From the NCBI GenBank assembly GCA_012728655.1, contig JAAYEQ010000025.1, positions 62,001-126,000 of the forward strand: a DNA stretch of 64,000 nucleotides, given 5' to 3'. Position 1 is the first letter of the stretch; the number at the start of each line of letters is the position of its first letter. Positions 9,138 through 18,232 of the stretch are shown piece by piece. The position numbers and the translations under genes are program-made. Origin of the DNA: Syntrophomonadaceae bacterium (GTDB lineage: Bacteria > Bacillota > Syntrophomonadia > Syntrophomonadales > DTU052). The notes beneath the pieces are model-generated. The model saw only the letters and a list, made by a program, of their open reading frames with translations. It was not told the DNA's origin and ran no database searches.

Positions 9138-10124
9138 TCAATCCCTCATCCGACTGTATTCCGGTTCTGCTGCTTCGTATTCTTCATAGGCGTCAATTAT
9201 CCTCTGTACCAGTGGGTGCCTGACTACATCCTCCCGGTGGAGGTAATTGAAGGATATCCCTTCGATGCCTTTCAGGATCTTCTGTATCTCAATCAATCCG
9301 GAAAATTCTTCCTTGGGCAGGTCGACCTGGGTGACATCTCCGGTGATGACCGCCCGCGAGCCAAATCCCAAACGGGTTAGAAACATCTTCATCTGCTGCG
9401 GGGTGGTGTTCTGGGCTTCATCCAGGATGATAAAGGCATCATTGAGGGTGCGTCCCCGCATATACGCCAGGGGAGCCACTTCAATAATGTTCTTTTCCAT
9501 ATACCTCTGAGTTACATCCAGCCCCAGAATATCAAAGAGGCCATCGTAAAGAGGACGCAGGTATGGGTTTACCTTCTCGATAAAATCTCCGGGCAGGAAA
9601 CCCAGCTTTTCACCGGCTTCCACTGCAGGCCTTACCAGGATGATCCGCTGAACCTCTTTGTTGCGCAAAGCTCTTACCGCCATCACCACTGCCAGATAAG
9701 TCTTTCCGGTTCCGGCGGGCCCGATGGCAAATACGATATCATTCTCGGCCATGGCCTGAACATACTTCTTTTGCCCAAGCGTCTTGGCCTTAATCGATTT
9801 TCCGCGGGCGGTGGTCAGGATGGTTCCGGAAACGATGTCCTGGTGCTTCAACGACAGTCCTTTCCGGGTCACGTCGGCGGCGTAACTGATGTCGGTCGGG
9901 GTTAGCTGCTTTTCGTTTTTGATAATATCAAGCAGCGCATAGATCAAAGCCTCGGCCTCGTTTACCGCATCCTCTTCTCCGCGGATATGGATGTTTCCGC
10001 CCCGGGCGGACAATTCGGCCCGGCAGAGCTGCGACAGGTGCTTGAAGTTCTCGTCGTTGGAACCAAAAAATATGGCGGCATCCAGGTTGTTTGGTATATT
10101 AACCCACGTCTCTTTTTCCGGCAA
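9138..10124 (-). CDS. phoH: PhoH family ATPase
   Basis: PhoH-like P-loop protein of 328 residues with an N-terminal KH-like region and an ATPase domain. Walker A is GPAGTGKT (135–142) and Walker B is DEAQN (235–239). PhoH2-type proteins are linked to RNA metabolism; the exact substrate is not settled. The start is a TTG at 10124, eight bases after AGGAGG, giving MPEKETWVNIP. It is the first gene of the phoH–pgpH–ybeY–dgkA–cdd–era operon, and an extended -10 element lies just upstream. Confidence 0.92.
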   Translation of the reverse strand: MPEKETWVNIPNNLDAAIFFGSNDENFKHLSQLCRAELSARGGNIHIRGEEDAVNEAEALIYALLDIIKNEKQLTPTDISYAADVTRKGLSLKHQDIVSGTILTTARGKSIKAKTLGQKKYVQAMAENDIVFAIGPAGTGKTYLAVVMAVRALRNKEVQRIILVRPAVEAGEKLGFLPGDFIEKVNPYLRPLYDGLFDILGLDVTQRYMEKNIIEVAPLAYMRGRTLNDAFIILDEAQNTTPQQMKMFLTRLGFGSRAVITGDVTQVDLPKEEFSGLIEIQKILKGIEGISFNYLHREDVVRHPLVQRIIDAYEEYEAAEPEYSRMRD

Positions 10125-10164
10125 TCATCAGACCTCCTACCAAATGGTTGCTTATAACGTGAGT

Positions 10165-10170
10165 ATTATA
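10165..10170 (-). promoter_or_regulatory. Extended -10 promoter element before phoH
   Basis: TGTTATAAT on the minus strand is an extended -10 (TGn-TATAAT) about 40 bases before the phoH TTG. No good -35 hexamer is visible at 17–18 bases, which is tolerable for extended -10 promoters. It would drive the phoH-to-recO operon. The rest of the yqfD–phoH gap (10171–10368) shows nothing that I can assign. Confidence 0.45.
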
Positions 10171-10368
10171 ACACATTTAAAATGAGGGTGTCCGCATCGT
10201 GATTGGCCGAAGGTCTTCTTCATCATGGTGCCCTGCCGGCGCATATCGGCATCGTTTTCCTTCAACGCCGGGTTCCCCGTCTTCACCCGCCTCTTTAAGT
10301 GTTCTCCGCCGTTAATTCACATCCTTCCATCATGATACCGTGCCCGAGCAATCTGCTTTGGTGCCGAC

Positions 10369-11586
10369 TTACGGGTTTGCAAGCAGTTCCTCCTCCATAT
10401 TCAGCGGCTGAGGGCGGCAGATGTCCTCCAGCACCTCGGCTTCGGCTTTCACCCGTACTATACTGTCGCCGGCTGATGAAATCAGCCTGGTTTTCGTGCT
10501 CAGTACCTTTTCCGCTCCCTTTATCTCCTTCCTGAGATTCGCCAAGGCCTCCTGCCGGGCGAGGTCCAAAGCCACCTCCGGGTCGTATTCCCTTGTTTGC
10601 ACCCTGGTTTCCGAAAATGTTTCCCGGTTCCAGGATATCCTGCCCCAGGGCGTTTTTATGACCCGGCTGGATTTTTGAACCTCGAAGGAGGTGAAACTCT
10701 TCTGCGGACGCTTGATATTCCATTTGCCCCAGGGGGTCTCCAGACTGATGGATTCGGTTGAGGCTCCGGTGGGAATGATCCTTTCCTCCAGCAGCGGGTG
10801 CTCCCCGTACCCTTCGTACCATACCCGGGCCTTCACCACCCCCTGAGCTCTAACCAACCGGGGGGGAGGTATCATATCATCAGGGTACTCTCCCTGCGGT
10901 ATAATTGTTCCCGAAATAAGGATGCTACCCGCTCCCACCGTATCCCCTTTCTGAACCATCGCGGTTCCATCCAGGACCATTACCTCTTCCACAATCCCGC
11001 CTCTTTTGGCTACCAGATTGCAGGGACCGGTAAACTGGTCTCCGGGCAGCACCTTCTCCACCACCTTGATGGTGGCTTTTACTCCTTTAATATTCACCTC
11101 GACATATGACAGCTCCGGGATTTCACGCAAAATGCCTTCCTCAATGTGCGTTCGGTTGAGACTCCCTTTGAAAGCGTAGCGGTGGAGGCCAAAGTTGGCG
11201 GCACTCCGGAGCACCGCTTCCGTTTTGACGTTGTTGGTCCCAATGACCTCCAAGGACCACACAAACGAGGACAGTATGTACAACACCAGAACAAACACCA
11301 GGGCTCCGATCAGCATCATCCATCGTCGCCGCAAAGTCCTGCGGTAATAGGGAAACCCTTTGCGGCTTAATATCTCCACCTGGTAGCCAAATTTTTCCGC
11401 GATAGCTGCCAACGCCTTATAACCGCTTCTGCGCATGCTGAAATAGACGTCCTGTCCATCCCGCTTGATATCGGAGAGGAACAATCCTCGGGAAAGGGCA
11501 AGGTTTATTATTTTTTCCGGATAGGGACCGCGCACCCGTACGGTTATAACTCCCCCCAGGTAGTCCAACCAGCGGTTAACACTCAT
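10369..11586 (-). CDS. yqfD: Sporulation protein YqfD
   Basis: YqfD (405 residues) is a membrane protein of the mother-cell sporulation programme. The N-terminus (MSVNRWLDYLGGVITVRVRG) is characteristic of the family. A single membrane segment lies at about 88–110 (RWMMLIGALVFVLVLYIL), and the long C-terminal domain follows the IEEGILREIPELSYVEVNI and LVAKRGGIVEE segments typical of the family. It lies downstream of yqfC in the same direction, an association conserved in endospore formers. Its molecular role is poorly understood. Confidence 0.9.
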   Translation of the reverse strand: MSVNRWLDYLGGVITVRVRGPYPEKIINLALSRGLFLSDIKRDGQDVYFSMRRSGYKALAAIAEKFGYQVEILSRKGFPYYRRTLRRRWMMLIGALVFVLVLYILSSFVWSLEVIGTNNVKTEAVLRSAANFGLHRYAFKGSLNRTHIEEGILREIPELSYVEVNIKGVKATIKVVEKVLPGDQFTGPCNLVAKRGGIVEEVMVLDGTAMVQKGDTVGAGSILISGTIIPQGEYPDDMIPPPRLVRAQGVVKARVWYEGYGEHPLLEERIIPTGASTESISLETPWGKWNIKRPQKSFTSFEVQKSSRVIKTPWGRISWNRETFSETRVQTREYDPEVALDLARQEALANLRKEIKGAEKVLSTKTRLISSAGDSIVRVKAEAEVLEDICRPQPLNMEEELLANP

Positions 11587-11660
11587 AGCGCTACCTCCTC
11601 GCCTGCAAAACCGGGTCCGTTATCTCACAACCGGGCCAAAGAATCCACCGCTCGAATGCT

Positions 11661-11945
11661 TCATTCAACGAAACGGAGGCAGTTAATCAACCCGGTAATG
11701 GTAACCTCGTCCGGCATAATCAGCTTTATTTCCAAACCCTCGCCTTCTATCTCCAGGAGACCGCGGCTGAGGTTGATCTTAATGCAGGAATCCCCGTACT
11801 CGATTATCCCCTTGTGGTTCTCCAGGTACAGTTCCCGTTGACCAATAACAACCAGACGTGGCAGATCCAAAACCAGATCTTTCGGCAGTTCCAGCATGTC
11901 GCCCAGAATCTGCTCCAGTCTGTCGGGCCTTGGCTTCTTGGGCAC
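11661..11945 (-). CDS. yqfC: Sporulation protein YqfC
   Basis: YqfC (94 residues) is a small sporulation protein found next to yqfD in spore formers. The central LYLENHKGIIEYGDSCIKI and the following LLEIEGEGLEIKL are typical of the YabP/YqfC fold. The start is a GTG at 11945 preceded by GGGAGGGAG. There is a 74-base gap to yqfD. It probably acts with YqfD in the mother cell; no sigma-E promoter could be fixed with confidence. Confidence 0.88.
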   Translation of the reverse strand: MPKKPRPDRLEQILGDMLELPKDLVLDLPRLVVIGQRELYLENHKGIIEYGDSCIKINLSRGLLEIEGEGLEIKLIMPDEVTITGLINCLRFVE

Positions 11946-12333
11946 AAAACTCCCTCCCGTTCAGTACACTTTATGCTTGGTCTCCCGGGCCGATTCGCCC
12001 AATCGTTAACGGGATGCATTGGAGGGAGTAACCGCTCGGGGAACGGCCATCTTTCACGGGTCGTATTTAAGCGCCGGGCATTTCAGCAGTTCGAATGAGT
12101 CAGGAGGAGGAATCGAAATGCAAAAAACGGAGGCTTTATACGGCGAAACAATCCATGTCAACACCGATGTTCACCGCCGCTGCGGTGCAGGTTGTGAACC
12201 TGCAACCGATTATGTGCGACGGGCCCGTTTGCAAACCGGGTAACTCGTTCGTGACCCGGGTCTTTTTCGTCTCTGCGGGCCGCGCCCTAAGCCATGCTCA
12301 CCATCTCACGACTTGGTGTTCGCATATCGTCGT
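11946..12333. other. 388-base leader between the small membrane gene and yqfC
   Basis: No gene is visible. On the minus strand there are three consecutive hairpins around 12165–12265 (CCGGGT…ACCCGG; GCAGGTT-CAC-AACCTGC; CACCGC-AGCG-GCGGTG), and then TTGACA (12156–12161) with TATAAA (12135–12140) only 15 bases away, a sub-optimal promoter spacing. These could be a terminator-rich boundary and a promoter for yqfC, or a structured RNA; I cannot decide. Confidence 0.35.
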
Positions 12334-12450
12334 TTACATCCAGAGGGGGAGGACAATTGTCAGCAGAAAACTGATGATAACCAGAAACACCACGATATAC
12401 AGCACAATGCGCTGGTTGCGTTTCTGCATGCCTTTTTTCAGAAAAGCCAT
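12334..12450 (-). CDS. 38-residue single-span membrane peptide (DUF4044-like)
   Basis: A short frame encodes MAFLKKGMQKRNQRIVLYIV and continues as a hydrophobic segment ending LLTIVLPLWM. It is preceded by a good Shine-Dalgarno site (GGAGGTTAAACC-ATG). A basic N-terminus followed by one membrane helix matches the tiny DUF4044 family of Firmicutes, which has no known function. It lies between yqeY and yqfC on the same strand. The evidence is the ribosome-binding site, the amphipathic-basic/hydrophobic composition and the family-like pattern; there is no homology search behind this. Confidence 0.7.
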   Translation of the reverse strand: MAFLKKGMQKRNQRIVLYIVVFLVIISFLLTIVLPLWM

Positions 12451-12526
12451 GGTTTAACCTCCGGAAACACCCTGCTGTTCGATGATTATGCTGAATTCTA
12501 TAAAAAATTTAAACTATCCTTCAAGA

Positions 12527-12570
12527 AAAGGAAAAGCCTGGCCCCGGACATCAGTCCCGCCAGGCTTTCA
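12527..12570 (-). terminator. Intrinsic terminator after yqeY
   Basis: On the minus strand a 10-bp stem (arms 12559–12568 and 12533–12542, AAAGCCTGGC/GCCAGGCTTT) is followed by TTCCTTTTC. It overlaps the yqeY stop codon and ends the HIT–rpsU–yqeY transcript. Confidence 0.8.
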
Positions 12571-13017
12571 TTTCGACTCCAGGATTTGTCTTACCAGGTT
12601 ATTAACCACTCTTCCGTCAGCCCGTCCTTTGGTCCGCGGAATAATGGCCTTCATAACTTTACCGATGTCTCCGGGACCCTGGGCCCCGGTTTCCTCGATA
12701 ACCTGCAAAGCCAGGTCGCGGATTTCGTCATCCGTCATTTGCCGGGGGAGGTAGGTTTGAAGATACTCGATTTCTTCTCGAAGCCTTTTAACTGCTTCTT
12801 CCCGGTTGGCCCGTTCATAGTCCGGGATAGCATCCTGCCGCTGTTTAATCTCCCGGGCTATAACCCCTAGAATCTCTTCATCGTTTAGCTCGCGATTCTT
12901 CTCTATTTCCTCGTATTGAATAGCGGTTTGCAAGAGCCTCAACACTGAGAGTTTGGTTTTCTGGCCCTCTTTCATAACCGCTTTCATATCGGCAGTGAGA
13001 GAATCCTTCAGGGCCAT
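12568..13017 (-). CDS. yqeY: GatB/YqeY domain protein
   Basis: This 149-residue protein is a stand-alone YqeY, homologous to the tail domain of the GatB amidotransferase subunit. The whole length is the helical YqeY domain (RLLQTAIQYEEIEKNRELND, QRQDAIPDYERANREE, GDIGKVMKAI). The family is associated with tRNA-dependent amidation or tRNA binding, but its role is not established. It lies three bases after rpsU, an arrangement conserved in Firmicutes. Confidence 0.92.
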   Translation of the reverse strand: MALKDSLTADMKAVMKEGQKTKLSVLRLLQTAIQYEEIEKNRELNDEEILGVIAREIKQRQDAIPDYERANREEAVKRLREEIEYLQTYLPRQMTDDEIRDLALQVIEETGAQGPGDIGKVMKAIIPRTKGRADGRVVNNLVRQILESK

Positions 13018-13020
13018 CGG

Positions 13021-13206
13021 TTACCTCCCTAGTCTTTTCCTTTTCTTCCTTGCGGCTTCAGCCTTCTTTTTTCTCCTGACACTGGGTTTATCATAATGCT
13101 CGTGTTTTCTCATTTCCTGCATTATGCCGGCTCGCTGACAGGAGCGTTTAAATCTCTTTATAGCACTGTCCAAGGATTCGTTTTTTCCGACTTTTACTTC
13201 GGCCAT
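13021..13206 (-). CDS. rpsU: Ribosomal protein bS21
   Basis: bS21 (61 residues) is a small, very basic protein of the 30S platform near the anti-Shine-Dalgarno region. The sequence [20 protein letters not shown] and the lysine/arginine-rich tail are typical. The reading frame extends further upstream, but the ATG at 13206 follows GAGGGGAGGGAGAAG and fits the family N-terminus. It is co-transcribed with yqeY and probably with the HIT gene. Confidence 0.96.
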   Translation of the reverse strand: MAEVKVGKNESLDSAIKRFKRSCQRAGIMQEMRKHEHYDKPSVRRKKKAEAARKKRKRLGR

Positions 13207-13291
13207 CTTCTCCCTCCCCTCCTCATATAGCCGTTGCAACATACCTCTACATTCTACTCCTTGCCCCACCCCAACGTCAAGACAACCACCG

Positions 13292-13621
13292 CTATTCCAT
13301 ATCCCTGCCGCCCATGAGGTGGTAATGCAGATGAAACACTCTCTGGCCCGCTTTCCAACCGCAATTGGTCATTAACCGGAAGTTGCCGCCCACACCAACC
13401 TGCCGTGCAATTTCCCGGGCCCGGAACTGTATGTATCCGAGTAAGCCCTGATCAGACTCTTGAACATCGTCAAGATTGGCGATGTGCTTCTTGGGCATCA
13501 GGAGGATATGAACAGGTGCCTGGGGGTTGATATCGTTTATTGCCAGGACATCTTCGTCTTCATAGACTATCGAGGAGTCGATTTCCTTGTTGATTATCTT
13601 GCAAAACAGGCATTCAGTCAT
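13292..13621 (-). CDS. HIT family hydrolase
   Basis: Histidine-triad nucleotide hydrolase of 109 residues, the Hint branch that acts on purine nucleoside phosphoramidates and related adenylates. Cys5 and Cys8 (CLFCKI) at the N-terminus can bind zinc. The triad HLHYHL sits near the C-terminus, with tyrosine where most members have valine. Position before rpsU and yqeY matches other Firmicutes. Physiological substrate is unknown. Confidence 0.92.
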   Translation of the reverse strand: MTECLFCKIINKEIDSSIVYEDEDVLAINDINPQAPVHILLMPKKHIANLDDVQESDQGLLGYIQFRAREIARQVGVGGNFRLMTNCGWKAGQRVFHLHYHLMGGRDME

Positions 13622-13781
13622 GTCGTCACCCCTTTATGATTATTGATTCAACTATCCGTCGAAATATTCCTCCCTTATTCAGCAACATCCACAATTTCAA
13701 TCTTCGTCAGGCCGCTGCCTCGGATTGCAAATCGAGGCAAACTATTGTCAAATATATTCTAATTGTTTTAATGTTCAGAAA

Positions 13782-15161
13782 TCAAGCTTCGGCCCTTACT
13801 GCCAGCAGCGATTCCTCCCTGACTCCATAGATCCTGACATGGTAAAAGCGGTTGGCATCTTGGGCCCCTTCCACGAGTACTTCGGCGTAATTCTCGCTCA
13901 GACCCCGCATCCCTTCCGGGGCCGTTTCCTCTGTCAGCACCCGCAGCTCGGCACCGATCAAGCTCTGCAAAAACGAGGCGCGGCGGCGACGCCCCAGTTC
14001 AATCAGTTCCTGACTGCGCTCCTTTTTGACGGTCTCGCTCACCTGGTTTTCCATCAAAGCCGCCCTGGTTCCCGGGCGAATCGAAAAGCGGAATACATGC
14101 AGGTCATTCAGGGGGCTGTCATGGATCAACTGATATGTCTCCCTGAACTCCCGCTCCCCTTCTCCGGGAAAACCCACCATGACATCGGAGGTAAGGCCCA
14201 TTTTCGGTTCTCGCAAATACAGATCGGTGACCAGTTCGAGGTATTGGCCTGCCGTATAATGCCGGTTCATGGACTGAAGAATCCTGTCGCTGCCGCTCTG
14301 CAAGGGGATATGCAGGTGTTTGCATAAACGGGGCTCGTTTATAACCAGCTCAATTAATTCCTCGCCGATCTCCGTTGGTTCCAATGAGCCCAGACGAATT
14401 CGATACTCCCCCGGAACCCGGTCCAGAATCAGCTTGAGCAGCCGGGTGAGGTCCCAGCCTTCCATATCTTTCCCATAATGCCCGAGGTGTATCCCATTCA
14501 GCACAATCTCCCGGTAATCGGCAGCAATCATGCTCTGAATCTCTTCCAGCACATGCTCGGGGAGCTTGCTCCTCACCGGCCCGCGCAGCCGCGGCACAAT
14601 ACAGTAGGAGCAATAATTCTCGCATCCATCCTGGATCTTAATAAACCCACGGGTTCGCGGGTGATGATGGGTGTATCGAGCCGGCCGCAATCGGCTCGAG
14701 TCGCAGGAAATTTCTTCTTCCTGCCGCAGGTACCGGTTTATGCACTCGACCAGGAACTCCTTATCCTGGTTGGATACCAGCAGGTCGACGTCCGGCAGTT
14801 GGGCCAGCTCCGATTTGGCCAACTGGGCATAACAGCCGGTCACAACCACCAGACTGTGGGGGTTGGTTCTTCGAGCCCGGCGGATGATGGCGCGGGACTT
14901 CTTTTCCGCCGTACTGGTGACCGCACAGGTATTTATCACATAGATATCGGCCGCATCCCATGAATCGGCGATTTGATAACCGTGGTGAATGAACTCCTCG
15001 CGCAGGGCTTCAGTCTCCACCTGGTTTACCTTGCATCCCAGGGTAAACAAAGATACCCGTTGGCTGCCGGCAAAAGCGCCACGGGGGAAAGGAGTCGCTT
15101 CGGCTGCAGTTTCCGTATTGCCGGCAACCTTTGCAAGATCGGATATTTCATTTATTTTCAT
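13782..15161 (-). CDS. mtaB: tRNA t6A37 methylthiotransferase MtaB
   Basis: MtaB converts t6A37 to ms2t6A37 in tRNAs that read ANN codons. The 459-residue translation has the N-terminal UPF0004 domain with the second iron-sulfur cluster cysteines (Cys43, Cys79, Cys110), the radical-SAM motif Cys180-x3-Cys184-x2-Cys187 (GCENYCSYC) and a C-terminal TRAM domain. The frame stays open to 15230, inside rsmE. I place the start at the ATG at 15161, nine bases after AAGGAG and beyond the rsmE stop. It is part of the dnaJ–prmA–rsmE–mtaB cluster. Confidence 0.93.
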   Translation of the reverse strand: MKINEISDLAKVAGNTETAAEATPFPRGAFAGSQRVSLFTLGCKVNQVETEALREEFIHHGYQIADSWDAADIYVINTCAVTSTAEKKSRAIIRRARRTNPHSLVVVTGCYAQLAKSELAQLPDVDLLVSNQDKEFLVECINRYLRQEEEISCDSSRLRPARYTHHHPRTRGFIKIQDGCENYCSYCIVPRLRGPVRSKLPEHVLEEIQSMIAADYREIVLNGIHLGHYGKDMEGWDLTRLLKLILDRVPGEYRIRLGSLEPTEIGEELIELVINEPRLCKHLHIPLQSGSDRILQSMNRHYTAGQYLELVTDLYLREPKMGLTSDVMVGFPGEGEREFRETYQLIHDSPLNDLHVFRFSIRPGTRAALMENQVSETVKKERSQELIELGRRRRASFLQSLIGAELRVLTEETAPEGMRGLSENYAEVLVEGAQDANRFYHVRIYGVREESLLAVRAEA

Positions 15162-15192
15162 CCGGCCGGTCTCCTTTTCAAGGTTTTCAAGG

Positions 15193-15954
15193 TCAGGGGG
15201 CACTGCAGCCTCCCAGGTCTCCCAGTTCATACATCAGTATTGACAATGCCGCCAGCCCCGCGGTTTCAGTCCGGAGGGTGCGGGGACCCAAACCCGCGAA
15301 CATGACCCCGCTGTCCGCGGCCAACTGCGCCTCATCCCCGGAGAATCCTCCTTCAGGACCGATGTATATTACCGTTCCCCGTTCCAGCATGGCCCGGCGG
15401 TGCTCTTTGATCAATGCCCCCAAAGGCATTTCTTTACACCCTTCATAGAAGAAAATACCGGGCATCCCGGAAAACCTTTTCAATACCGCGCTTAAACCGG
15501 ACACCTCTTCCACCGGCGGAGGCTGACTGCGCCCGCACTGCTTACAGGCCTCCAGGGCCAACCGGTTCCAGCGCCTGATCCTGTTTTCGGCTTTTTGAGA
15601 ATCCAGTTTGACCACCGAATGCTCAGTCTGAATGGGGATGATCCGGCTAACCCCCAACTCCACTGATTTCTGTATTATGTAGTCCATCTTCTCCCCTTTG
15701 GCCAGACCCTGTACCAGGGTTATGGCCACCGGCGGCTCGGCAACAGCAGGCGTGCGGGACAGCACCCGTCCCACCACCAGATTGCTGTCAACCGAGGAGA
15801 GACTGATCTGGTACTCATAACCGGAGCCGTCAAACACACCGATCACATCCCCGGGCTTTAAGCGCAGGACCACGGCAATATGGCGGGCCTCATCCCCGCT
15901 GATCGTTACCCGGTCTTGGTTCAAATTGTCGGGGGCAACATAAAATCGGCGCAT
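15193..15954 (-). CDS. rsmE: 16S rRNA m3U1498 methyltransferase RsmE
   Basis: RsmE (253 residues) methylates U1498 of 16S rRNA. It has an N-terminal PUA-like domain (EARHIAVVLRLKPGD) and a SPOUT methyltransferase domain with the SAM-binding knot residues IGPEGGFS and LGPRTLRTETA. The ATG at 15954 lies three bases after the prmA stop. The prmA–rsmE pair is a standard Firmicutes arrangement. Confidence 0.94.
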   Translation of the reverse strand: MRRFYVAPDNLNQDRVTISGDEARHIAVVLRLKPGDVIGVFDGSGYEYQISLSSVDSNLVVGRVLSRTPAVAEPPVAITLVQGLAKGEKMDYIIQKSVELGVSRIIPIQTEHSVVKLDSQKAENRIRRWNRLALEACKQCGRSQPPPVEEVSGLSAVLKRFSGMPGIFFYEGCKEMPLGALIKEHRRAMLERGTVIYIGPEGGFSGDEAQLAADSGVMFAGLGPRTLRTETAGLAALSILMYELGDLGGCSAP

Positions 15955-15957
15955 ATA

Positions 15958-16878
15958 CTACGTCCTCCTGGCCAGAACCGCTACCCAATCCTCGTTCCGA
16001 TCCGTTTTCTCGAGAATCAGTCCTTTTTGGGTCATAACCGCATGCAGTTGCGGCCACTGTTCCCGGCCAATACCGGCCAGGATCATCCTCCCGCCGGGCC
16101 GGGTGAGAGCGATCAGGCGTTCAATCAGTTGGCAGAGAACCGGAGCGGTCAGATTGGCGGTTACCAGATCTGCTTCCGGGGCGCAAAACTCGGCCAGATC
16201 CCGGTGCTCCACGGTTACCAGGGATTCAACCCCGTTTTGTCTTATGTTCTGCTGCGCGATCTCCACCGCTACCGGATCGATATCAATGGCTTTTACCTGA
16301 CCGGCACCCAGTTTGGCTGCGGCAATGGCCAGGATACCGGACCCGGTGCCGATGTCCAGTACCTTCTGCCCGGGAACAAGTGTCGTCTCCATCATCTCCA
16401 GACACTGGCGGGTCGTGGTGTGGGTACCGGTGCCGAATGCCATTCCCGGATCCAGTTCGATAATCAGGTCTTCGGGCTGTGAAGTATAGGATTCCCACGT
16501 CGGTTTGACCACCAGCCTGCGCCCGGTGCGGGTGGGACGGTAATAGGCTTTCCAGTTGCCGGCCCAGTCTTCATCCTGCACGGCTAGGACTTCAATATGA
16601 CAGGTTCTCCCGGCCGCAGCTCTCAGGTCGTCTATCTGCTTGGAAGTCAGCGTGTAAGGAGCCGGATAAAACGCTCTGATGACGACAGAACTCCGTTCCA
16701 GGTATTCTTGCTCAAAACCGTGGAGTTCCCACTTTCCCTGAGCAATATATTGGCGGATGGCGTAGGGATCCTCTATTATCACCCCGCCTGCTCCCCATTC
16801 GTGAAACAACCCTGCGATAACCTCGGCGCAGGGTTCTTCTGTCGAGACGCGGATCTCACTCCATTCCACAGCTTTCAC
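15958..16878 (-). CDS. prmA: Ribosomal protein L11 methyltransferase
   Basis: PrmA (306 residues) trimethylates ribosomal protein uL11. The N-terminal substrate-recognition domain is followed by a Rossmann methyltransferase domain with MAFGTGTHTTTRQC, motif I LDIGTGSGILAIAAAKLGA and motif IV TANLTAPV, where most members have NxxP/N-type residues. The start is a GTG at 16878. It is downstream of dnaJ, as usual. Confidence 0.94.
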   Translation of the reverse strand: MKAVEWSEIRVSTEEPCAEVIAGLFHEWGAGGVIIEDPYAIRQYIAQGKWELHGFEQEYLERSSVVIRAFYPAPYTLTSKQIDDLRAAAGRTCHIEVLAVQDEDWAGNWKAYYRPTRTGRRLVVKPTWESYTSQPEDLIIELDPGMAFGTGTHTTTRQCLEMMETTLVPGQKVLDIGTGSGILAIAAAKLGAGQVKAIDIDPVAVEIAQQNIRQNGVESLVTVEHRDLAEFCAPEADLVTANLTAPVLCQLIERLIALTRPGGRMILAGIGREQWPQLHAVMTQKGLILEKTDRNEDWVAVLARRT

Positions 16879-16917
16879 TCCCAGGTGGTTCTTAATCCAG
16901 TTTATTAAAGAAAAGGT

Positions 16918-18036
16918 TTATCCGGTGAAGGCATCCTTCACTTTATCGAAAATGCCTTTATGCTCACGTTTTTTCTCCTCTTCCTGCTCAAACTTTCTGA
17001 GCAATTCCTTCTGCTTTTCCGTCAGCCGGGTAGGAGTGACCACCTTAACATACACAATCTGGTCACCACGGCGGTTCCCCCTGATGTGCGGGATCCCCTT
17101 GCCCTTCAAAACAAAACTGCTTCCGGTCTGGGTTCCCTCCGGGATCTTTATGCTCCCGCTGCCGTCGAGGACCGGCACCTCTATCTCGTCCCCCAGAGCC
17201 GCCTGGGTAAAGGTTATCGGGACCTCGCAGTATATATCAAAACCGCGGCGTTCAAAGATCTTGTGGGGTTTAACCTGCACATAAACGTACAGATCCCCGG
17301 GCGGGCCTCCGTTTATGCCCGGTTCCCCTTCTCCCGGCATGCGTAGTTTGGATCCGGTATCCACCCCGGCGGGGATACGCAGGGTAACACGCCGGGTCCG
17401 CCGGACTTTCCCCTGACCGTGGCAGGTTCGGCACGGTTTCTCAATTATCCGGCCGCTGCCCCCGCAGCGGTTGCAGGTTCTGACGGTTTCGAACCTGCCC
17501 AGGGGTGTGGCCTGCACATTGCGCACCTGACCCCTGCCATTGCAGGTGGGACATGTTTTCGGCGAAGTACCCGGTTCCGCACCGGTGCCTTCGCAGACAT
17601 CACAGTCTTCCAGGCGCGGGATCTGAATCTCTTTTTCCACACCAAAAGCGGCATCTTCAAAATCAATAACCACCTGCATTTCGCGGTCCGCACCCCGCTG
17701 AGGACCGGTACGACGGCGCCGACCGCCGCTGCCGAAAAAGATGTCAAAGATATCGCCCATGCCGCCAAAATCGAAATCGAAATCAAAACCGCTGCTGAAT
17801 CCTTGATTGGGTTCAAAGGCTGCATGGCCAAACTGATCGTACTGTTTGCGCTTCTTCTCATCGCTGAGCACAGCGTAGGCCTCGTTGATTTCTTTCATTT
17901 TTTCCGCAGCCTCTTCCTTGTCTTTGGCCACATCGGGATGGTATTTCAAAGCCGCGTTGCGATAGGCCTTTTTTATTTCCTCTTGAGAAGCATTACGGGA
18001 AACACCCAGGACCTCATAGTAATCCCGTTTTGCCAC
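16918..18036 (-). CDS. dnaJ: Chaperone protein DnaJ
   Basis: Type I DnaJ (372 residues) that delivers substrates to DnaK and stimulates its ATPase. The J domain (1–70) carries HPD at 33–35. A Gly/Phe-rich linker follows, then four CxxCxGxG zinc repeats ([32 protein letters not shown]) and the C-terminal substrate-binding domains. The start is a GTG at 18036 preceded by AAGGTGG. It is the last gene of the hrcA–grpE–dnaK–dnaJ heat-shock set; the 196-base gap after dnaK shows no clear gene. Confidence 0.97.
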   Translation of the reverse strand: MAKRDYYEVLGVSRNASQEEIKKAYRNAALKYHPDVAKDKEEAAEKMKEINEAYAVLSDEKKRKQYDQFGHAAFEPNQGFSSGFDFDFDFGGMGDIFDIFFGSGGRRRRTGPQRGADREMQVVIDFEDAAFGVEKEIQIPRLEDCDVCEGTGAEPGTSPKTCPTCNGRGQVRNVQATPLGRFETVRTCNRCGGSGRIIEKPCRTCHGQGKVRRTRRVTLRIPAGVDTGSKLRMPGEGEPGINGGPPGDLYVYVQVKPHKIFERRGFDIYCEVPITFTQAALGDEIEVPVLDGSGSIKIPEGTQTGSSFVLKGKGIPHIRGNRRGDQIVYVKVVTPTRLTEKQKELLRKFEQEEEKKREHKGIFDKVKDAFTG

Positions 18037-18232
18037 TATAAAACCACCTTTCGGGGGACAGAATGAAACGCTCGGCGATAAACCCTGCCGCCTGGATTAA
18101 CACTAACATAAAAATACAGTTGGCAACCTTATAATACTATATCACATAAAGGAGATAGCATAACCACGGAATGGGTTGTCACCCAAAGGAGTAAGAGGAA
18201 CCCCGGTCCTCTTGCTCCCGTCCTGGCTGGTT

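Noticed and set aside
12160-12250. Possible tRNA in the hairpin-rich yqfC leader
   Set aside because: There is no T-arm consensus, no acceptor pairing and no CCA; the stems are simple hairpins.
12095-12870. Plus-strand frames across the yqfC leader and yqeY
   Set aside because: They run antisense to yqeY and to the small membrane gene, and their translations look like random shadow sequence.
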